Part shown: positions 30,345 through 38,722 of the stretch, in pieces
Position numbering within the stretch: the stretch's first letter is position 1
Layout of the letters: each line of letters opens with the position of its first letter
Assembly: GCF_028368995.1 (NCBI RefSeq)
Contig: NZ_JAQNDL010000001.1
Location: 3,870,001-3,934,000 of the forward strand
Origin: Nannocystis bainbridge
GTDB taxonomy: Bacteria > Myxococcota_A > Polyangia > Nannocystales > Nannocystaceae
DNA length: 64,000 nucleotides
Direction of reading: 5' to 3'
The notes under the pieces: model-generated
What the model saw: the letters and a program-made list of their open reading frames with translations, nothing else
Told to the model about the DNA's origin: nothing
Databases searched by the model: none
Made by a program: the position numbers and the translations under genes

Positions 30345-31034
30345 TCAGGAGCGGCCGTAGACCGGCACGATCGCCCCGCTCGTCACCCCGAGGCCCGGGG
30401 ACACCAGCGCGTGCACCGTGCGGGCGATCTCCGTCGGCTTGGTCCAGCGCGAGAAGTCGGCGTCCGGCATGCTCTTGCGGTTGATCGGCGTGTCGATGAG
30501 GCCCGGGGCGATCGCGTTGACCGTGATGCCCTCCTCGCGCAGTTCCTCGGCGAGCTGGCCGGTGAGCGCCGCGATGGCTCCCTTGGCCATCGCGTAGGCG
30601 GACAGGCCGGCGGCCGGCTGGCTGACCGCGCGGGCGACGGTGTTGACGATGCGCCCGCCCTGCCCGCCGCTCGCCCGGATCTTCGCCACCGCCGCGCGGC
30701 TGCACAGGAACGCCGTCACCGCGTTGAGCGTCCACTGGCCCTGGACCGTCGCCAGGTCGGTGTCCGCGAGCTTGGCCCAGGTGAAGCCGCCGGCCAGGTG
30801 GACCGAGGCCCACAGCGCCGGCAGCTCGCCGTAGAACCCGGCCACGGCTGCCTCTTGAGACAGGTCGACGCGCGGCACGTAGCGCACCCCGCCGACCCGC
30901 TCACCCGGCCCGTCGTCGATCGCCGGCACCACCACGTTCGCGCCGGCGTCAGCCAGCTCCTGGACGACGGCCCCACCGAGCGCGCCTGCGCCTCCGGTGA
31001 CGACGATGGTGAGCCCCTCGAGATCGCGCTGCAT
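30345..31034 (-). CDS. Short-chain dehydrogenase/reductase (SDR)
   Basis: 229 residues, classical SDR length. The NAD(P)-binding loop TGGAGALG is near residue 14. The HLAGGFTWAK segment stands at the NNAG position, and the active-site SAYAMAKGA gives the Tyr-x-x-x-Lys pair. NAIAPGLIDTPINRK follows as the substrate/cofactor loop. The substrate is unknown. The ATG start (31034) lies within a degenerate palindromic element (GCATGTCCTGAGA). It is convergent with boxB and downstream of the membrane cytochrome gene; whether it serves aromatic metabolism is only suggested by position. Confidence 0.88.
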   Translation of the reverse strand: MQRDLEGLTIVVTGGAGALGGAVVQELADAGANVVVPAIDDGPGERVGGVRYVPRVDLSQEAAVAGFYGELPALWASVHLAGGFTWAKLADTDLATVQGQWTLNAVTAFLCSRAAVAKIRASGGQGGRIVNTVARAVSQPAAGLSAYAMAKGAIAALTGQLAEELREEGITVNAIAPGLIDTPINRKSMPDADFSRWTKPTEIARTVHALVSPGLGVTSGAIVPVYGRS

Positions 31035-31095
31035 GTCCTGAGATCCTTCCGTGTCTCTCGTTGTTGTCGCTGTCCGAAAGTACTTGTCCGAACGG
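31031..31095. repeat. Degenerate palindromic cluster between cytochrome and SDR genes
   Basis: GCATGTCCTGAGA, GTGTCTCTCG, TGTCCGAAAGTACTTGTCCGAACGG, followed by a short direct repeat of GTCACCCGCGGT. Arms are only partly complementary, so these look like decayed copies. Confidence 0.55.
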
Positions 31096-31107
31096 TCACC
31101 CGCGGTG

Positions 31108-32184
31108 TCACCCGCGGTGGACGAATACCTTGATCATGTGCCACTCGATGAGGGTCACCTGCTCGGGCGTCACCTTCATCTCGTTGTCGTCGACCATGCG
31201 GCGGATGACCTCGACGACCTCGCCCTCGCTGGTCGGCGGCGCCTTCTCGACCTCCGACAGCTCGTGGCACTGGCTGCACACGCTCTCGTAGGTCTTGCGC
31301 GCGGCGACCTCGTCGACCGGGCGCGGCGCGGCCGGCTCGGTCGCGGTGGCGACGGCCTCGGCCGACGGCGGCGGCGCGGCCAGGGCGGCGTCGGCCTGCA
31401 CGCGCTGCTCCTCCTGGGCCCGGCGCTCCTTGAGCGAGCGCTGGAGGTCGCGCGAGATGGCGATCATGTAGGCCGTGACCTGCCAGCCCTCGAACTCGGA
31501 GATCGGCTCGTTGAAGCTGGGCTTGATGACCATGCGGTCGACGGTGCCGACCCAGTCGAGCGGCGAGCGCGGCCGGTCGAGGATCGTCTTGAGGTCGTGG
31601 CAGGCGACGCACTTCTTGAGCAGCACCTGGCGGCCCGCCTGCAGCGAGTCGACCGTCGACAGCTCGTCGACCGGCGCCTCTTCAGGCAGCTTGGCCGACT
31701 CGAGCAGCCGCTTCACGCGGGCCCGGTTGTCGTCGCCGTAGACGTCGCCCATCTCGCTGGCGAGCACCATCTCGCGGAACGCGTGCGGCATCGACAGCCC
31801 GGCGAGCATGATCGTGCATACCAGCAGCGCCGTGCCCAGCGCCGGCATCCACTCCTCGAGGTGGCGGAAGAACCGCAAGATCGCCACCTTGACCAGCAGG
31901 ATGAAGCCCACCCCCATGCCGAGGCACATGTGCGCGACGGTCCGCGCCGGCCACTCGACCTGGTAGTTCCACATCCGCGGCACCATCTCGAACATCAAGA
32001 CGATGTAGATCAGGACGTAGAACCACCCGAGCTGTCGGTGCAGCCGCATCAGCGACGGCGGGGCCGCGCTCGTGCGCGTGGCTTTGTCGAACGGAAAGCC
32101 CCAGAGGTAGTACATCAGGAACACGGCAGCCGTGCCGACGACCAAAAACAGGAGCCCGAGCGAGGCGCTGAGAATGACGTCCAT
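31108..32184 (-). CDS. Membrane-anchored diheme c-type cytochrome
   Basis: 358 residues. The N-terminal part has four hydrophobic helices (LGLLFLVVGTAAVFLMYYLW, LGWFYVLIYIVLMFEMV, VAHMCLGMGVGFILLVKVAI, LGTALLVCTIMLAGLSM). The C-terminal half carries two haem motifs, CVACH near residue 188 and CSQCH near 311, separated by an Ala/Pro/Glu linker (AALAAPPPSAEAVATATEP). Haem attachment implies that the second half is periplasmic. The short tail HMIKVFVHRG may offer an axial ligand. I do not know this architecture by name. It ends 73 bp before the SDR gene and starts 18 bp after the SpoU methyltransferase stop. Confidence 0.82.
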   Translation of the reverse strand: MDVILSASLGLLFLVVGTAAVFLMYYLWGFPFDKATRTSAAPPSLMRLHRQLGWFYVLIYIVLMFEMVPRMWNYQVEWPARTVAHMCLGMGVGFILLVKVAILRFFRHLEEWMPALGTALLVCTIMLAGLSMPHAFREMVLASEMGDVYGDDNRARVKRLLESAKLPEEAPVDELSTVDSLQAGRQVLLKKCVACHDLKTILDRPRSPLDWVGTVDRMVIKPSFNEPISEFEGWQVTAYMIAISRDLQRSLKERRAQEEQRVQADAALAAPPPSAEAVATATEPAAPRPVDEVAARKTYESVCSQCHELSEVEKAPPTSEGEVVEVIRRMVDDNEMKVTPEQVTLIEWHMIKVFVHRG

Positions 32185-32202
32185 GTCGTTCGCCTGCGCC
32201 CA

Positions 32203-33063
32203 TCATAACCCCGGGCCGTGCGCCCCGGCGAGGGCGTACAGCAGGATCGCGGTGGCGGCCGCGACCCCCAGCGAGTCGACCCCCGGGCGCATCGGGATCG
32301 CGACCTCGTCGTCGCCGACCGCGCGCAACGCCGCCGGCAGCCCCTGGCCCTCGCTGCCGACCAGGATCACCAGCCGCGCCGGTCGCACCACCGCCCCCAG
32401 GGGCCGCGCTCGCGGACCGGGCGTGGCCGCCAGCACGGTGGCCCCCGCCCCGCGCAGCCGCTGGACCGCCCCGACGAGGTCACCGACGCCGAGGGTCGCC
32501 TGGGCGAACACGTTCCCGGCCGCGGCGCGGATCGCCCGCCGACTCAGTGGGTCCGCGCCGGCGCGGTCGAGCAGGAGCAGGTCGACGCCAAAAGCCCGGG
32601 CAGCCCGGACGATGGCGCCGACATTGGCCGGGTCGGCCAGGCCCTGGGCGAGCAAGACGGTGTACGCCGGGCGCCCGGCGACATCTTCTAAAAGGGTGTC
32701 CTCGAGGACAGGTTGACGATCTGTCTCCGGGGACATGTCATTCCAGCGCAGCCCCGCAGGCCGCAGCCCGCAGGCCGCGACGCCGCGGTGGAAATTCTGG
32801 CCGACGGCCTGCCGCAGCACCGCCTGCTCGCCGACGTAGACCGGGACCTCGGGCCGGGCCGCCAAGATCGGCGCGAGCCGCTCGCAGTGACTGGCCGTCG
32901 TCAGCACCGAGGCCACGCCGTAGTCGCTCCGCAGCAAGCGCTCGACCACCAGCTCGCTCTCGGCGACGAAGCGGTGCGGGTCGGAGCGGTGAGCGAGCGC
33001 CTCCAGAGCCCTGTAGTCGGCGAGGCGCGGGTCGTCGGGATCGTCGACGCGAACCGGGATCAT
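32203..33063 (-). CDS. SpoU/TrmH-family RNA 2'-O-methyltransferase
   Basis: 286 residues. The SPOUT trefoil-knot motifs are clear: motif 1 DPANVGAIVRAARAFG, motif 2 LVILVGSEGQGLP, motif 3 IPMRPGVDSLGVAAATAILLY. The N-terminal substrate-binding part (VAESELVVERLLRSDYGVAS) is also typical. It modifies a ribose in tRNA or rRNA; the site is not predictable here. Residues of the linker between the two domains (DMSPETDRQPVLEDTLLED) are encoded by two palindromic elements (32697-32740). Confidence 0.92.
   Translation of the reverse strand: MIPVRVDDPDDPRLADYRALEALAHRSDPHRFVAESELVVERLLRSDYGVASVLTTASHCERLAPILAARPEVPVYVGEQAVLRQAVGQNFHRGVAACGLRPAGLRWNDMSPETDRQPVLEDTLLEDVAGRPAYTVLLAQGLADPANVGAIVRAARAFGVDLLLLDRAGADPLSRRAIRAAAGNVFAQATLGVGDLVGAVQRLRGAGATVLAATPGPRARPLGAVVRPARLVILVGSEGQGLPAALRAVGDDEVAIPMRPGVDSLGVAAATAILLYALAGAHGPGL
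32697..32740. repeat. Two palindromic elements in the SpoU gene linker
   Basis: TGTCC-TCGA-GGACA (32697-32710) and CTGTCT-CCGG-GGACATG (32721-32737), both in frame between the N-terminal and knot domains. Confidence 0.8.
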
Positions 33064-33130
33064 GCTCGGCCTTGTAACAGCGCGGCGAACTCAGGGAGCC
33101 CGAACGAGTCGCAGGCCCGCCAGGCGCCCC

Positions 33131-34714
33131 TCACCGGCCCTGGACCAGCCGGTGCCAGGTCCGCACCCACGTCGCCCGGCTCGCCGTCCCCGGCATGCCG
33201 CTTCCGGCGAGCAGAGCCACGCAGGCGGGGAACAGCCACGCCTCGCCGGACTCGGCCGCGGCGATCGCCGCGCGCACGTCCGGGTGCTCGCGGCCGAGGT
33301 AGAGCGCCGGCGGCTCCCCGACCACGCGCGGCGAGCCGGCACCAGCGCACAGCTCGACCCGCTCGGGCGACCCGGCCCCGCCATGCACGGCCGCGCGCAG
33401 CGCCGCCAGGAATTGCCGCTCGGCCGACGACAGCGCCGAGTCCGGCAACGGCCGCCGCGCCCCGCCGAACGCCTGCGAGAGCCGCCGCCAGCCGCGCGCC
33501 AGGCTTGCCGAGGCCGGCAACTGCTCGTTTCCGCGCGGCGGTGGCGAGCGAAACCGCAAGTTCAATAATTCGGCCAGGATCCCGCGCTCGGCCGTGCCGA
33601 GGAGCAGGACCGGCGGTCCGGGCAGGGCGAACGCCTCGGGGTCCTGGTCGGGGTCGAGGGCGAACGCCGGCTCCGGTCGGGCCAGCGCCGGCAGGCTCTC
33701 GATCGGCAACCATCGCCGCTCGTCGCGGCTCACCAGCGCCGGCACCACTGGCAGCGCCAGCACCTCGGCCGCGCGTCGCCGCGAGCGCAGCGCCTGCAGC
33801 AGCAGGTGCAGCACCCGCGCCTGGCTGACGGTCGGCAGGCTGGCCGAGCGCGCCCCGGTGGCCAGCATCAACTGCACACCGGCGTCGACGATCGCCTCGA
33901 GCGCCGGTGCGATCGCCTCGCGCAGGTCGGCCGCGGTCGCGGAAGGGGTCAGCTCGCCGGCCGCGATCTTGTCCGCCAGCTCGACCACCGCCTCGAAGCA
34001 CGGCGCGCGCGTGACCCCCACGTGCGTCGACACCACCCCGTCGACCAGCAGCCAGATCCGCGCCGGCTCGCCGCGATGGGCCAGCCCCACGTGCCCGCGC
34101 AGCTTGAACTGCGGCAGCTCGAGCTCGGCGCGCGCGAGGAACTGGCGCAGGCCGTCGCCGAGCGCCGCCCCGTCGACGCGGATCGCCGCCGGCGCGAAGC
34201 GGGCCACGTCGGCCAGGTAGCTGCGCGCGCGAGCCGGCTCGAGCTCGGCTCCGCGGACCACGAACTCGGTCCCGCGGCCGCCGGACGGATCTGCCCCTTC
34301 GGACAGGTTCGCCCGCCCTGGCCCCGCGAACTCGAGGCGACGCACCAGCCCGTGCGAGCGCGCGACGATCTCGACCCGCCCCGGGCGCAGCGCCGGCAGG
34401 GCCAGCAGCGCCAGCGCCCCGGCCTGCTCGAGCGCCAGCAGGGCCCGGTGCCGCCGCTCGGCCGGGACCCCGGCGTCGAGCAGGTCCGCCACCGCCAGCA
34501 GCAGCTCGCGCCCGATCGCCGCCCCGTCGTCGCGCACGCGCACCGACGCCCGCCCGAGCTCGACCTCGACCGTGCGGGCCCCGGCCGCCAGCGCCCGCCG
34601 CACCAGCTCCGCCGGCAGCTGCCACGGCCCCTGCAGCTGCGCCGTCGCCAGCTTGCGCAGCTCGGCCTCGATGTCGATCGCCAACAGCTGGCGCAGGTCG
34701 ACCGTCTCGCTCAC
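33131..34714 (-). CDS. GHKL/HSP90-like ATPase-fold protein with degenerate nucleotide site
   Basis: 527 residues from GTG 34714, which has GAGGAGG about 7 nt upstream. The frame continues upstream to 34861, but that part only translates palindromic repeats (CPSGHV repeated). The N-terminal domain follows the Hsp90-type ATPase plan: a helix where the N-box should be (ELVRRALAAGARTVEVELG), then VRVRDDGAAIG in place of the Bergerat DxGxG, and GGRGTEFVV later. The N-box Asn is replaced by Arg and the Gly motif is incomplete, so ATP binding is doubtful. The C-terminal 300 residues are unrecognised. The gene directly upstream (35007-37967) carries an intact version of the fold, suggesting a paired system. 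Confidence 0.68.
   Translation of the reverse strand: MSETVDLRQLLAIDIEAELRKLATAQLQGPWQLPAELVRRALAAGARTVEVELGRASVRVRDDGAAIGRELLLAVADLLDAGVPAERRHRALLALEQAGALALLALPALRPGRVEIVARSHGLVRRLEFAGPGRANLSEGADPSGGRGTEFVVRGAELEPARARSYLADVARFAPAAIRVDGAALGDGLRQFLARAELELPQFKLRGHVGLAHRGEPARIWLLVDGVVSTHVGVTRAPCFEAVVELADKIAAGELTPSATAADLREAIAPALEAIVDAGVQLMLATGARSASLPTVSQARVLHLLLQALRSRRRAAEVLALPVVPALVSRDERRWLPIESLPALARPEPAFALDPDQDPEAFALPGPPVLLLGTAERGILAELLNLRFRSPPPRGNEQLPASASLARGWRRLSQAFGGARRPLPDSALSSAERQFLAALRAAVHGGAGSPERVELCAGAGSPRVVGEPPALYLGREHPDVRAAIAAAESGEAWLFPACVALLAGSGMPGTASRATWVRTWHRLVQGR
34291..34307. repeat. Palindromic element in the degenerate GHKL gene
   Basis: CTGCCCCTTCGGACAGG, encoding the LSEGA peptide in a loop; arms are only partly complementary. 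Confidence 0.55.
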
Positions 34715-34747
34715 CCAGGCCTCCTCGCGCTGGCTCGCTTCCCCCAG

Positions 34748-34845
34748 ATGTCCCGAAGGACATGTCTCGAAACAACCTCGCTTAACATGTCCCGAAGGAC
34801 ATGTCGCGGAGCAACCTCGAAGGACATGTCCCGAGCGACAGCCAT
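34748..34845. repeat. Tandem palindromic elements, about 39-bp period
   Basis: ATGTCC-CGAA-GGACAT (34748-34763), a perfect ACATGTCC-CGAA-GGACATGT (34785-34804) and ACATGTCCCGAGCGACA (34824-34840). The first two sit in a direct repeat that also includes CAACCTCG downstream of each. Confidence 0.88.
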
Positions 34846-34900
34846 GATCTCGAGCCGACACCCGGCCCGGAGTCCATTCTGCTCGCTCGCTTCGAGCCGA

Positions 34901-35013
34901 CGCGCCCTGCCCGCGCGCTGCCTGTCCCGAGAGACATCCCGCCCGCTCACGCCGAGCCCGCGCGCCTCGCCCGCCCGTTGCCTGTCCCGAGAGACATCCA
35001 GTCCGCTCACGCC
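34901..35013. repeat. 60-bp direct tandem repeat carrying a palindromic element
   Basis: CCTGTCCCGAGAGACATCC begins at exactly 34921 and 34981. The flanks (CTGCCCGC...CTG before, CCGCTCACGCCG after) are also repeated with few changes, so the unit is 60 bp and duplicated with its flanks. Confidence 0.88.
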
Positions 35014-37967
35014 GGCCTCCCGCGGGCCGCCTCGTGCACCGCGTCGCGGGCCGCCGCGCGCAGCAGGCGGGCCGTGCGTTCCGGGCCGAGGTCGAGGCGG
35101 TCGAGCAGATAGTCGAGCGCCGCGAACACGGCCGCCGCCGGGCGACTCGCCAGCGCCCCCGCGGCGTCCTGCAGCCACGGGTTGTGCGCCCCGACCACCA
35201 CCACCCGGCGCCCGCGCAGCGGTGATTTGCGCAAGCGCAGCGGCGCCAGGTCGAGGCTTCGCAGCTCCTCGCTGCCGAGCGAAGGGCTGGCCAGCGCCTG
35301 CCACGGCTCGCCGGCCGCGGTCAGGCGCGCGCTCACGGCCCTGAGCAATTCGGTCTCCTGCGCGCTCGCCAGCAGCGCGTCCCACAGATCGAGGTCGGTC
35401 GCGCCGAGCGCATCGGCGACCGCGCGGGCCTCGGCGCGCTCCTCGTCGAGCACCGCCGCGTCGCCGGCCAGCGCGTCGACGGCCAGCGGCGTGCGCCGGC
35501 GCGTGCGGTACAGCCGGCCGCGGGCCGCCAGCCGCTTGGCCTGCGCCAGCGACAGCGCCCCGCCGGCGGCCGTCGGCACCAGCGGCCGCTCGAACACCGC
35601 CGGCACCGCCTGGAACACCTCCGGCTGCTGCAGCGCCCCCTGCAGCAGCCGCGACAGATCGCCCGTCGCGTCGAGCGCCACCCGCCGGCGCGTCCGCTCG
35701 CGCAGCAGCCCCAGCAGCGCCACCGCGAACAGCGCCGCCGCCCCGATCGCCAGCCCCCACGGCGCCAGCGCGCGCGGCGGTGACATGACCCTTTCGACAT
35801 GTTCTGAAGAACCTGCCCCGACGGCCATCTCCGCCGGCCCGTCGCTCGCCGCGCCCGCCGGTTCGCCGGCAGTCTCGTCCGTCGCCCCGACCGTCTCCCA
35901 CGCCGCGTCGATCTCCCCCGGCTCGACCGGCCCCGCCGGCGTCCCGAGAGCGATCCCCGTGCTCGCGTCGGCCACCGCCCACTCGCCGTCCTGCCCGCGG
36001 TACTCCGCCCACGCGTGCAGCCACGGGTTGACCCGCCCGTTTTGGCCCACGAACCCGATCGCCAGCCGCGACTCGACCCCCGCCTCCTGCAGCAGCGCCG
36101 TCAGCAGCCCGTTCTGCACGTCGCAGTCGCCTTGCCCGATCTCGAGCGCGCGGGTGATGAAGTGCTCGCCAGCCAGCGCCCGGTGCTGCGCCGCCACCTC
36201 GGGCGCCGTGCTGTACGCCACCAGCTCGCGGGTCAGCCGCGTCAGCGCCGACACCCGCGCGGCGATCGCTCGTCCGCGCAGCGCTCGCGCCTCGCGGCGC
36301 ACGTCGGCTGGCAGCAGCCCCGACGACACCGGCCGGATCGGCCTGCCCGCCGGCGCCGGCGCGGTGCGGTAGCGCAGCGTCCCGTCCGACGGCGCCGCCA
36401 GCATCAGCAGCGCGTCGTCGTCGGCCCCGCGCTGCAGCACCACCGGCGCGCCCTCGGGGTGGTCGGCGTCGCTCAGCGCCGCGCTGCCGTCGACCACCCG
36501 GTGGCCGGTCGGCACCGGCAGCCGCATCGGCCCGGCCGGCGCGCCGAGCCGCAGCTCGACCTCCGGGCACACCTGTCCTTCGAGACATGTCGTGAAGACA
36601 TAATCACCGCCCGGCGCCGGCGCCCGCGCCTCGGCCGCGTCGCCCAGGCGGGTGAACAGCAGCGCCGCGAAGTGCAGGCGCAGGTCGGCCGGGCGGAACG
36701 TCAGCGGCGGCTCGCGGGCCCCGGCCCCGGTCAGCACGTCGACCTGCGGCCCGCGGTAGCGCGCCGCCAGGTCGGAGTAACGGGCCGGCAGGTTGGCGCT
36801 GGCCGTTTCGCCATGTTCGATGGGACCTGTCCCGTAGGACATCCCGGGCGCCGGCCGGAAGCGGGCCCACACGCGGTCGCCCCACAGCGCCCACGCCGCC
36901 CCGCCGGCCAGCGCCGCCCCCAGCAGCGCCGCCAGGAACATGCGCACCGCCAGCGAGCGGCGGACCAGCCCGCGCAGCGCCGCCCACGGCCGCTGCCACA
37001 GCGGCAGCGGCCGGATCGCGTCGAGCTGGCGGGCGATCAGCCCCTCGAGCTCCCGCTGGGCCAGGTCGACCAGCCGGCGCAGCGCCTTGTTGTCGCGCGC
37101 GTCGGAGCGCGACAGCATCAGCTCGAGCGCGTCGCTCTCGAGCAGCGCCTGCGGGGCCAGCCGCCCCGGCAGCTCGGTGAACTGGACCCGGCTGTTGTCG
37201 GTGCTGCGGCCGCCGGCCACCACGAAATCGGAGAGCGAAGCCGCCGAGCGGACCCGGAGCCCGCGCGAGAACAGCTCGACCCGCGCCGCCTCGCCGAGCC
37301 CCACCACCCCGCGCACCCGCCCGCGGCGGAAGCTCGCGCTCGGGGCCGGCAGCGCGAACGGCTTGTTGACCTTGCGGCCGTTGACCGTCACCGTCAGCGG
37401 CCGCTCCGGATCGTCGCGCGTCGCCAGGAACCGCGCGTTCTGCAGCGCCGCGTCGAACACCCGCCGCTCGAGCGCCTCGTCGACTGCCGCCCGCTCGAGC
37501 TCGATCTCCGTGCCCGGCAGGCTCGGCGGCGTCGTCTTGCGCGCCGTCGAAAGATCGCCGTCGAGCTCGAGCGCCCACGCCCCCGACCTGTCCTCCGGGT
37601 CAGGTGAGTTCGGGTCCGGGCGCCGCGCCCGCGAGCGGATCGCTATCCGCTCCGGCTCGAAGCGCAGCACCGACCAGAAGCCGACCCCGAAGCGCCCGAC
37701 CTGGTCGCGGCGCGACTCCTTGCTCGACGCGTACAGCGCGAACAAATAGCGGCGCGCGTGGGCGAAGGTCATGCCCTCGCCGTCGTCGCGGCAGCGCAGC
37801 ACCCACCGACCGCCGCGCGCCTCGGCCGTGAACTCGACCTTCGTCGCCCCGGCGTCGCGGGCGTTCTGCAGCAGCTCGCGCACGAACACCCACGGGTCGG
37901 GCCCGTAGCGGTCGGCCTCGGCGCGGGCGCGGGCCCGGAACTCGGAGCCAGGCGGCGCGCCTGTCAT
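35007..37967 (-). CDS. Membrane-anchored GHKL (HSP90-like) ATPase fused to transglutaminase-like domain
   Basis: 986 residues. Residues about 1-200 are an intact Bergerat-fold ATPase: N-box VRELLQNARDAGATKVEF, G1 CRDDGEGM, G2 DQVGRFGVGFWSVL. A helical part and a first membrane helix follow (about 343-362, FLAALLGAALAGGAAWALW). After an extracytoplasmic beta region comes a transglutaminase-like cysteine-protease core with Cys615 (GQGDCDVQNGLLTALLQEAG), His651 (NPWLHAWAEY) and Asp667 (WAVADAST), the expected Cys-His-Asp triad and spacing. A second helix lies near 739-757, then an Ala/Leu/Arg-rich C-terminal 200 residues. The two catalytic domains should lie on opposite sides of the membrane. 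Four palindromic elements are in frame in linkers. I know of no named system with this architecture. Confidence 0.82.
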   Translation of the reverse strand: MTGAPPGSEFRARARAEADRYGPDPWVFVRELLQNARDAGATKVEFTAEARGGRWVLRCRDDGEGMTFAHARRYLFALYASSKESRRDQVGRFGVGFWSVLRFEPERIAIRSRARRPDPNSPDPEDRSGAWALELDGDLSTARKTTPPSLPGTEIELERAAVDEALERRVFDAALQNARFLATRDDPERPLTVTVNGRKVNKPFALPAPSASFRRGRVRGVVGLGEAARVELFSRGLRVRSAASLSDFVVAGGRSTDNSRVQFTELPGRLAPQALLESDALELMLSRSDARDNKALRRLVDLAQRELEGLIARQLDAIRPLPLWQRPWAALRGLVRRSLAVRMFLAALLGAALAGGAAWALWGDRVWARFRPAPGMSYGTGPIEHGETASANLPARYSDLAARYRGPQVDVLTGAGAREPPLTFRPADLRLHFAALLFTRLGDAAEARAPAPGGDYVFTTCLEGQVCPEVELRLGAPAGPMRLPVPTGHRVVDGSAALSDADHPEGAPVVLQRGADDDALLMLAAPSDGTLRYRTAPAPAGRPIRPVSSGLLPADVRREARALRGRAIAARVSALTRLTRELVAYSTAPEVAAQHRALAGEHFITRALEIGQGDCDVQNGLLTALLQEAGVESRLAIGFVGQNGRVNPWLHAWAEYRGQDGEWAVADASTGIALGTPAGPVEPGEIDAAWETVGATDETAGEPAGAASDGPAEMAVGAGSSEHVERVMSPPRALAPWGLAIGAAALFAVALLGLLRERTRRRVALDATGDLSRLLQGALQQPEVFQAVPAVFERPLVPTAAGGALSLAQAKRLAARGRLYRTRRRTPLAVDALAGDAAVLDEERAEARAVADALGATDLDLWDALLASAQETELLRAVSARLTAAGEPWQALASPSLGSEELRSLDLAPLRLRKSPLRGRRVVVVGAHNPWLQDAAGALASRPAAAVFAALDYLLDRLDLGPERTARLLRAAARDAVHEAARGRPA
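35782..35818. repeat. Degenerate palindromic elements in ATPase-transglutaminase gene
   Basis: GACATGACCCTTTCGACATGTTCTGAAGAAC, in the linker just before the second membrane helix. Confidence 0.55.
36572..36602. repeat. Palindromic elements in ATPase-transglutaminase gene
   Basis: CCTGTCC-TTCG-AGACATG followed by CGTGAAGACAT, in the extracytoplasmic beta region. Confidence 0.7.
36812..36843. repeat. Palindromic elements in ATPase-transglutaminase gene
   Basis: CATGTTCGATGGGACC and then TGTCC-CGTA-GGACA (36828-36841), just after the first membrane helix. Confidence 0.75.
37587..37604. repeat. Palindromic element in ATPase domain coding region
   Basis: CCTGTCC-TCCG-GGTCAGG, encoding PDPEDRSG in a loop of the ATPase domain. 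Confidence 0.6.
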
Positions 37968-38230
37968 CCTGCGGCCTCGAGCCGGCCGTGGTGCGGCGGG
38001 GACACGCGAGCAGTGTACCGGCTCGCGCGGCCGGGACGAGCGCGCTCGGCTTCAGGCCGGCGTTCGCGCCCGCGGCGAGCTTTCTGCCCGTCCTCGCGGC
38101 GGACCCGGGCGCCTCCCCGGCGCTCCGCGGGGCCGCGCTGCTCGCTCGGCGGCCCACCGGGCACGACTTCGCTCCGCCCCGTGTCGTCCTCGACCTTACC
38201 CGCCCGCCGCCACGCCGCCGGCCGGAGGCG

Positions 38231-38722
38231 TCAGAGCTCGAACTTCACCGGTCCCTCGTCGCTGTGCACCAACAGGTGCGCGCTGGCCACCGCGATCGGC
38301 CGCGCGCGGTCGTCCTGCCACGCCTCCACGCGGACATTGGTGACGCGGCGGCCCTGGCGGGTCGGCACCCCGCGGGCGAACGTATCGACGGGCCGACCGG
38401 AGCGCAGGTACTCCACGGTGAGACTGATCGTGCGCGGCGTCGCTGGAGGCGCGCTCTCCCACAGCAGCTGGAAGATCGCCGTCGACTCGAGCAGCGCGCA
38501 CAGGGCTCCCCCGTGCAGCGCCGGCAGCATCGGATTGCCGATCAGCTGCTCGCCGAACCGCATCACCCCCTGCAGCTCCCCCGCGTGCGGCCCATCCGGC
38601 GCCAGCCGCAGCGAGATCCCCATCGTCTGCGCGTATGGGATCACCGCGGCCAGGCGGCCCGGATCGCCGGCCGCGCGGGCCTCGGCCACCACCTGCTGCA
38701 ACCACGCGTCGGTCGGGCTCAC
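38231..38722 (-). CDS. PaaI-type hotdog-fold thioesterase (second copy)
   Basis: 163 residues from GTG 38722, overlapping the upstream paralogue's stop (GTGA). The hotdog signature is NPMLPALHGGALCALLESTAIFQLL, with the conserved His-Gly-Gly and downstream acidic residue, followed by the strands TISLTVEYLRSG and RVTNVRVEAWQDD. The PaaI family hydrolyses acyl-CoA thioesters such as phenylacetyl-CoA derivatives. The two copies differ considerably in sequence and could form a heteromer; this is inference. Confidence 0.88.
   Translation of the reverse strand: MSPTDAWLQQVVAEARAAGDPGRLAAVIPYAQTMGISLRLAPDGPHAGELQGVMRFGEQLIGNPMLPALHGGALCALLESTAIFQLLWESAPPATPRTISLTVEYLRSGRPVDTFARGVPTRQGRRVTNVRVEAWQDDRARPIAVASAHLLVHSDEGPVKFEL

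Noticed and set aside
34715..34861. N-terminal extension of the degenerate GHKL gene with repeated CPSGHV peptides
   Set aside because: These residues are only translations of palindromic repeats. GTG 34714 has a strong GAGGAGG site and starts the recognisable domain.
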